Of a stretch of DNA of 64,000 nt, positions 48,751 to 57,584 are shown piece by piece. Numbering within the stretch: position 1 is the first letter of the stretch; the number at the start of each line of letters is the position of its first letter. The translations under genes and the position numbers were made by a program. The stretch is from Channallabes apus (Eukaryota > Chordata > Actinopteri > Siluriformes > Clariidae): contig CM060118.1 of the NCBI GenBank assembly GCA_030522415.1, positions 30,183,651 to 30,247,650 on the forward strand, read 5' to 3'. The notes beneath the pieces were generated by a model. That model ran no database searches, was not told where the DNA came from, and worked only from the letters and a program-made list of their open reading frames with translations.

Positions 48751-51700
48751 TAGCCTGTGCTATAGACAGATGTTACTACAAATGAATCATTGTAAATGTC
48801 CTGGTGAGATCCCGAAAAAACAATGCTTCGCGTGTATAAGGTCGCGGGTTGAATACCCGGCATTTCCATGAGGTAGCCATTAATTCCTCGTGGTCTAGTG
48901 GTTAGGATTTGGCGCTCTCACGCGGCAGCCCCAGGTTCGATTCCCGCTCAAGGCACATGCTTTTTTGCACTACATACTGTATTTATAAAGTTTTTCGTAG
49001 TAGACGAAAATAAATTTAACTAGTAAAATAAACTGTACAAATGAGGGCATAATAAAAATTGTTTAAAAATTTTGTAATATTATTATGCCCTCATTTGTAC
49101 AGTTTATTTTACTAGTTACATTTATTTTCTTTAGTATTTCTTTTTATTAATATTTATTCCTTACGTATAAGCTTTTATTTTCTTTTTAAGGTCACTGGCT
49201 GTCGTATAAGCATTCCACTGCATATCATACTGTGTATGACTGTGTATGAGACAAATAAAATTTTAATTTGAATCAAAGGAGAGGAAGATAGGTGGAAGGA
49301 GACAGAGGGGGAGAGAGAGAGAGAGAGACAGAGTATGGGAAGGTGAGCATGAATGAACAGATGCAAGAGGAGACAGGAAGATAGCAGCAGGGAAGATTTA
49401 ACACGTTAATATCAGATCTATGAGGAAGAGAGCAAGAGAGTAGAAATAACTCCTTTATATATAAAATAATTCTAACATCATGTAAAATTATTTTTAACTG
49501 TTTTTTTTAAAGATTTTTAACTGTTGTCAAAGCTATACCCCACTTGTATTGTGAAGACACGCCCCACAGAACTGGGGGGCGGGTTCAGTAGAGGTCATTA
49601 ACATTTAAAGGAGCATGTACTGAAACAGGTTGCTGAGAACAGAGCTACTTTTTACCAGGTAAAAGTAATGTTTTTTTTACACAACAATTGAGATTTTTTA
49701 ATTAAAGTATATTACAAACTTTTCATTAAAGAATCAAGCTAAAGAATCATATTAACCTATGCAAAATTGAGACTGTATGTCTCCTTTAAGGGTAAAACTA
49801 CTGCTCAGTCTGGAAGGCCGAAGAGTATCACATGTGTCCTCCGAACCACGTGATGCCAGTCGACTGCATCTTTTTGAATTGCTCCGTTGGGGGCGCCGTA
49901 ACACACACGCTCCTTCCGCTTGGTGGAGCTCACAGACGCCCCTGATTGGCTGTAGAGCCGTGCTTACATTTAGGCATTTGACAGACACCCTTATCCAGAG
50001 CGACTTACATTTTTCTCTCATTATACATCTGAGCAGTTGAGGGTTAAGGGCCTTGCTCAAGGGCCCAACAGTGGCAACCTGGTGGTTGTGGGGTTTGAAC
50101 CTGAGACCTTCCGACTCGTAGTCCAATGCCTTAACTACTGAGCTACCCCTGGCCCCACACTGAGAATTGATTAATGTGGGAGCACTAAGTACCTCTCATC
50201 CCTCCCCTCTGAGAGAGCTTGGCCAATCAGCTCTCTCTAGGCCTCCGGCTGCGAGAGGTTACAGCATCACCCAAGAATCAAACTCGCGATCCGCACTTTA
50301 CCACTGCGCCATTCAGAGACCCCTCCAAAAAAGACCTCAAACCAGAAGCTGGATAAACATAGTGTACTCTTGTTCTAGTTTAAAATGCTCATCACAGCCA
50401 CACAAGCCTACTTCCAGTACTACTTCCAGACACCAAGTAGAATGTACGCTGCCTGTTTAATGTACAAGTTTTGAACATTACGGAGATTACCATTTTTGTG
50501 GGATATAAAATACCTGTCAGCTGAAACATTAAAATCTGAAAAAGAAAAAAGAAAAAAAGTGCGCTGGTTAATTTTGGCCCAGATCAAACGGAATCCCCCT
50601 GTTCCTAAAATGTTAGACATTTGAAGACATTTTTACATCTTGAATATCAAAACTAAATCTAAGACTTTTTAAGAATTTGTGGAGAAGTTGAAGCATTAGG
50701 TTTGTAGTTGTTTGGCTCTGTAATATTAATGATTGCGCAAAAGAAAACAGTTAAACTGCAGAATGAACATTTTGAAGCACACAGGAAGTCACAGAGTAAT
50801 TTAGTTATGTTTTTGTGATACTGAGCAAATTACAAAAATTGCAGCAAATGAATATGATGTATATAAAATATTGGTATTAGTGCTGTCTGGAAGATACAAT
50901 GAAATTTTTAATAGCCTGCAGACACAGACAGCGATGAAATTCACATGTTTAAGTCAAGTGAAGGTGAAGAACAGACTCACATCATTTACTTTCCCACGCC
51001 ACGCTGAGTCGCAACTATCCATCAACATCTTCAGTCAACTTAATGTCAATCAGTATTCTTCCCCTCGTTTCCTTCTCTTGCCTTGGGGAAAAGATTTTAG
51101 CAGAGAGCGAAGCTCTAAGACCCATTAAAAAAGGAAAGCTGGCATTTACTGAAGTGACATCACTTGCTCAGCTTACGGGAGTTTTTTTTTTCTAATCTGT
51201 CCCAAAGCAAAAAACCTGTCTCAACAGCTACAGAAATATATAGGATAAATATAAAGGATTTTCCTGTTAGTATCATTTGGGGCAATCTTTACAATGATTA
51301 CAATGCTGAGTGTATTCTGCTTTATAATGTAGACAATAATACTCAATAATCATATAGTACAATAAAAAATTCTAAACATCACCAAAGTATACTTATCATA
51401 AACCCTAAAATGTACATTTTAGGAAACACTTGAAGGAGAGTACCAGTTCTGCGTACTACATTGACAATTATGATAAACAGAGAGTAAGAGAGAGAGAGTG
51501 AAGGCTTTTAAGAGAGTGACAGCTCCTTTAATATCCGGGGTTGTGTGTGGTGTTTTCCCACACAGCTGGGTAAGATGGTAAAATGTGCCCTCTGGGACTT
51601 TTAAGAGGCTAAGGAAATCTGAACACACTCACTCCACCTTTCTCCCAATGACTGACAGTTCACTATATAAACCAAAATGCACGAGGCACCACCTCCTGCT

Positions 51701-52004
51701 ACAGACCGCAACACTGACAGAAGTGAGAAATGTGGACCAGATCATCAACCTGAAGTTGGTACAAAAGCGGTCTCGAAAAGTCATGCGCACTGAGAATTTT
51801 ATGCAAAGTTTATAACGGCGTACATAACATTAGCCTGCTGACCCAGGTGTATATGGTAAGGAGTAGGTCATGTCCTATTGACGAGTCCTGAATATCAAAT
51901 ATGAGCCAAAATGGCAAATGAGAGCATAGAGGACTTTTGCACAAAGTTATACTGTCATATACCCAAAGCAGAGTACAAGAATTTCTACACTGACCCACAC
52001 ACAC

Positions 52005-52071
<67 letters not shown>

Positions 52072-55000
52072 GAGAGCCTCTCTCATCACTCAGCATGTCA
52101 ATGCAGAAGAGAGGCAGCTCGTGTTGCTTTCTCCCTACCCAGATCATATGGCAGGGTAAATAAACGCTGAGTGCTGACAGATGTGTGTGTGTTCAGGGGA
52201 ACTTCACAAAACACTCTCAGCCGAAAGAGTGCAACATTCAATTACGGGATGGAGCAAAGACGTTCATGTACTACTGCACAGACTGTCTACACGTGTGCAC
52301 CATCACCATGTGCTCATGCATGTGTGTTGCGAGCATCATCTGTAAGTCAAAACCGAACTACCAATACAACAGACAGACAGGGTCGAACAGTCTGCATTTT
52401 TTAAAAAGAAAAAATAACTGTTAAAGTTATTCGGTAAGTTCATTATCTGGGAAGGCAGACAGACCAGAATCTTCAGCGTATGTGAATGGATGATGCGTTT
52501 CACATTTTTTCACAGACGTTCTTGTATGTTTTTCATTGTGAAGGAACACTTAAACACAACACAAACACTACAAGCATAGAACACACAAACACACATTCTT
52601 CCTCCTAAATAGCCAGCCTACTAAGAACAACAAACTGTTTCTACAGTGAACTAATCTGCATTTATTTTGCCAAGAGGTCCTCCAGAGTTGAAGGTCATGT
52701 TTTCTAATGAAAATCAAGATGAGAAGATGATGGAAAGCAAGCATGCAGTACAGTAGGACAGAATGAGGGAGAAAAAGAGAAAGGAGGATACAAACAGCCC
52801 CAGGTCCTCAGTCAACATACGATGCTGCCGACAAACTTAATTGAATTAATTGTGTCAGAAAATGGATTACTTCGAATTCGAGACAGCAAAAGCAAACAGA
52901 CAGAAAACTGGATTAGCTCAGTCCAGCTGACTCCTGTTTATTACTCAAAATTGAAGATCCTAGCCTGTGCTAGACAGCTGGTGTGGTGCCTAGTATTACG
53001 TGCTAGCTTTGAGTAGAGTTAGAGAAACACGAATTGCATCTTGGCGTAGACAACAATCTTAGACTGCGATCTAAATTTTTGGTGTCTTTAGTGAGTAAGA
53101 GAGATTTGCAATTCGCTAGGTAGATCAATGGATGAACAGTCTTAAGTGAAATTATACTTATTGCACAAGGATTTAACCATTTATGTCATCAAGGCCTTAT
53201 GTAATACCTCGCCTAAAAGTACTTCTACATAAAAAGGGTAGTTAATTAATTTGGTTACTGCAGTTGGCCAACTGCAAACATGTCCAAGTCAAAAGCAAAT
53301 TCTTTTGATTTTTAGACAGTCAAACATATTGCTTGTTTCATTTAAGTGTCATGTGACTGACCTGGTAAGTACCGATGCCAATGTGTTTTGGGTCAATCTT
53401 GACCAGCTCAGCCAAAGGGTCCTGTACACGTCTTCCAATCGATACTGAGGTGAAAGTCAGGGAAAAAAAATGCTGTCAGGGCAGGAACAACCAGACATAT
53501 GTACAGTAATAGACTCTATAGAACCTCAAGGGACCAAAAATTTTTTTACTCCTTTAATGAACTAGCAGATCAAATTAAATTAGTGTAAATTAGCCATGCA
53601 GATGAGGGTTTAATTTTTTAGCACCAGGCTAAAGTGGCACCAGGCTTAATTCATTATACTAACAAACCTCATAGATTAAAACTAATTCTAGCCCCATGAA
53701 TAACAATTGCCTAGCACATTAGGCAATAAGAAAATATATTTTTTGGGGAAAAGTGAAATGTCAATGTGCTATGGGGTGAAACATGGATAGAAATAAAAAA
53801 ATTAATAATAGGTTACACACAAAGTGTGAAGCTAATTATGGAGAAACTACTGTACAAGAACTCCTAACTGTAATTCTTTCCAAGGCTAATCGGTCTGGTA
53901 TGTCCGTGCAGTAATTAACGCACTGCTGTTTATTCAGATACAGTTGACCAGTTCAAATTAATTACAGGCCACAAAATTAATCAGATCCAGCAAGGGATAA
54001 TTTTACTATATCCTCAGTTTAACAAAACTACATTGGAACTTTTTAAAAGCCTTTCAGACTGGGTCTTGGCTGAGAGGCTGGAAAGGAAAGATCAACAAAC
54101 ATACTATGATGTTTAAGTGCGAACATATGACAGGATCATTTAACAGCCTGAGCTAGAGCTGAATATGGCATTGCATGCACCAAACCAAATAGATTAGAAT
54201 TTGTGTGTGTGTGTGTGTGAGAGAGAAAGAAAGAGAGACAGAGAGATGTATGCTCGAATATCCTGTGCATGCATGGATGTTGCAAGCTTTCTTTTCCAAA
54301 TTGGTTTAATATTTAAACACAGACAAAAGCCAATGTACAGTATGTGTCTACACAAATAAGACCAAATAGCTCAAGACCTACGCTCAATGCTATGAATTTT
54401 GGCCATAAAAATTTCTCAGATGCTAATAGTAAGTATGGATTGTATGCACTTGCTTTTATGAATTTTGTTTAACCTTGCTGTGGACCACCATGGAGAACTG
54501 TGGACCAACATGTTAACTGGGCATAATAATAATAAAAAAAAGAATATGAAAAATGAGTGTGTGTCCGGGGGAGGGGTAGGGCAAAGAGGAAAAGAGACAC
54601 AGAACATAAACCCTTAGAGGAATGATGTTAGGGAACAAGAGCTGGTTTCAGCCTGACTGCTTGAAAACACGCTCCACATTACCGAGAGCAAGGGAGAGCG
54701 GTGCTTTTGTACATACTGTACAAGGCCTGGGTTGAAATTCTATCCCAGTGCAAATATTATTGCAGGCAGTAGCTTCCCACTGAGCTCAATGTAGAGACAC
54801 AGCGAGTAAGCCGTGGCAACCATCATCCAGCATCCCACCTTCACTCACAATCACCTACTTAAGGACTCAGTCACATCTACCCTACCGGTATTATCTACAG
54901 TCGCAAATCAGAAACACACTCACAAACATTTCAGAAGTGTAAGAAGTATGTTAAAGTTCTCATACAAAAAAAATAATAATAATAAAAATAAATAAAAACA

Positions 55001-57511
55001 CACACATTGATCAACCTACTAAAGATATAAATCACTGACTGAGTGAATAGTCAGAAACTGACCAGGCGTAAAAACACAGACTGACCAAGGACTTTGAGTC
55101 AGTGCAACATTATGCCCCCAGTCAGCTAGTCACTATGCACCAAGATGGTAGCACAGTCACTGACTGACTGCTAGAAAAGTGACTGGCTTACTGAAGAGAA
55201 AGACATTACCTGTTTGACAGAATTGTCTCTGACTGACTGACTCCTTACCATCGACTGACTGAACACAGGCACAGACTGTCAAAGCATATAGTCACCAAGT
55301 GATTGAGCATGTAGTCCCTGACCAATCACAGAGTCACTGACTGAGTGCAATGTGATACAAAGGACATATAGTTACTGACACACACTCACCCACTGTGTAC
55401 CTGTATATAGTAACTGAACGAGCAAATAGTTAAACTCTGGAACACTTGGACATCATCAAATGCTGAGTTTGTGGACCAAGATGGCCTTTGTAGACTGACT
55501 GGCCCTTGGGTTTCACAGTATTTTTTTGGCCATTATACATCTGTACTATGAAGTGGTCCGTTTTGTCGCATTTGACTGAACCTCAGCAGAAACTATCATA
55601 AATCTCATGAATAAACACCAGTAACCTAATTCCACTGGTAGACAACAATTGCCATAACAATTGCCTGTTGCCATAACACTTTCCTCCACCAGATTTCTCA
55701 GAGGATGTGACACGCTTTCTTTTTTCTTTCCTCAATATTTTTCTCTTGCAATCATTCTAGTACAATAATTTATAGTAGGTTTAGAACTTAATATTAAGAT
55801 TTAGAACCGGGCACATACAGTACAATGTGTATATATTCATATAGCACTCTGTGCCTCTCCACTCTTCCTCCAGACTCTGAAACTTTGATTTCCATATGAC
55901 AGCTTGATATTAGGAATGCAACAGTTGTAGCCCATTTCCTGAAGACATGGTGGCTTTTGATGCACTGACTCCAGCCTCACTGCACTCCATTCACTGTTCT
56001 TGACGTGGCTTTGCTTGACATTCTTCTTAAGACTGCGGCCATCCACATTGATTTAGCACTTTTTCTTACCTTACTTTGCCTTCCGATCTACTTTCCACAA
56101 ATATGCTTCCTTCTTTGTGGAAGAAGCCAGTAGTCCTCTCCATGATTGTGGTTGCATGTACTGAACTGTACTGTGACTAAACTTTCAGTAATTTATTTAA
56201 AATTCACATTAAAATGTTCTAATATTTTGAGATACTGGATTTTTGATTTTCATACGCTATATGCCATAATCTTCATAATCTAAATAAAAGACTTGAAATG
56301 TTTTAGTTTACATTAATCTAAAATATCCTTGAATATGACTAGTAGGTTGCATCTACAGGTAAACATATTTATATTTACATTTCTAAAGACATCTCTTAAG
56401 ACTTTAAAACTCTGACCATGATACACATACCTCCTTCAGTGTACTCTTGACATTGCTAAATGTTGTGAATGGGTTTTTCTTAACCGAGAAAAGAATTCTG
56501 ACATCCACCATACTTCCATCTTAGCTGAATTCTGTGGTCATTCAGAACTTTGGTACAACTCCTTCTTTTTAAGAATGTACCAAATTGTGGAGCTTGCCCC
56601 TGAAAATTCTCTTTCACAGGTTGGTTTTGTTTTGTTTTTCAGCCTAATGCTGGCGGTTTTCATTTGCACAAATCTCTCTTTTGACTGCATATCAAGAGTA
56701 ACCATTCATAGCTAACAAATGCTAATTCAAAACTTGGAATACATGGCAGACTCTTTATCCACTTAATTTGTCATACAATAACCAAGAAATAAAACAACTG
56801 CTTATTACTCAGTTGTCTAATTACTTTTGAGGTTGTGAAAAGGAAAGGATTTTAGAATAAATGGCCGAGATTGCAATTTCAATTTCTTATGGCATTGGAA
56901 TGACAAATAAATACAGCTCCCCAGTTCACACTTGCACTTGACCAGAAGAAAATCTATGATAAATGCTTTTCTGACTTACTGCTTTTATAGAGGAAGTCTG
57001 GAATAATTCTCAGATCTCTGCTTTTGAGAGCATTTGAGTCATGTCCAGACCTTTCTGTGTTTTTTTTGTGTTTGGGGTTACAGACTGAGCACCTGTGTGG
57101 TCCGGGACAAAGTTAAAGCTTAAAAAGTCCAGTCCAGTTGTACAGTACCATAATGAGTCACACAGATCTGTAGAACCAGGAGTAATAAGCAAGTTTTCTA
57201 AACAATGCAAGACAGTTAATGTATGACCTGAACTTGGTCATGATGTAACAGTGTAGAACAGCAGAACTAGACTGAAAGGAAAAATCTACATGACTAAACT
57301 GTTCAGTAGCAAAAAGGTAAGGTAGATTTACAGGAACAGCACTTGTACTCAAAATTAAACTTGTACTTATTTATAGTGTTTATTAAGACCTAAACTTTTT
57401 TTTGGACAATGTGAACCTCATTCAAAAATAAGGTATTTTTCTAATATGGAGGAGAACTCTGAGACTTATAATACACATGTAATGTGAGATTTGAAAACTT
57501 CATCTGAAATT

Positions 57512-57584
<73 letters not shown>

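Larger units (their letters stand above)
47202..49789. mobile_element. Composite DNA element with inverted ends and nested insertions
   Basis: The left end TTAAAGGGGACATACGGTG and the reverse complement of the right end, TTAAAGGAGACATACAGT, agree at nearly all positions. Inside, in order: a promoter-like block with a CRE palindrome (47372-47397) and ATGGCG/GCCAT motifs, a tRNA-Glu-like unit (47548), a T-arm-like piece (about 47768), an RTE-like LINE fragment (47909-48702), (AT)n, a second T-arm-like piece (48841), a second tRNA-Glu-like unit (48884), a hairpin (49006-49129), a LINE-like tail (about 49190-49265) and a right arm. The target duplication was not identified, and no transposase is present. 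Confidence 0.6.
39611..53361 (-). other. srbd1: Largest srbd1 intron in the window (13.75 kb)
   Basis: Holds a poly(A) tract (39818-39838), poly(T) (40248-40267), a Tc1-like remnant (41560-41890), a (TTTA)n tract near 45408-45425, a poly(A) tract (46508-46530), the composite element (47202-49789), nested SINEs (49850-50325) and a compound microsatellite (52005-52070). The stretches 42000-47000 and 50500-52000 contain open frames without known domains or splice support. I searched for an additional in-phase srbd1 exon and found none; the flanking exons already join in phase 0. Confidence 0.7.

Noticed and set aside
47548..48955. Functional tRNA-Glu genes
   Set aside because: A and B boxes are fine, but acceptor, anticodon and T stems do not pair in either copy.
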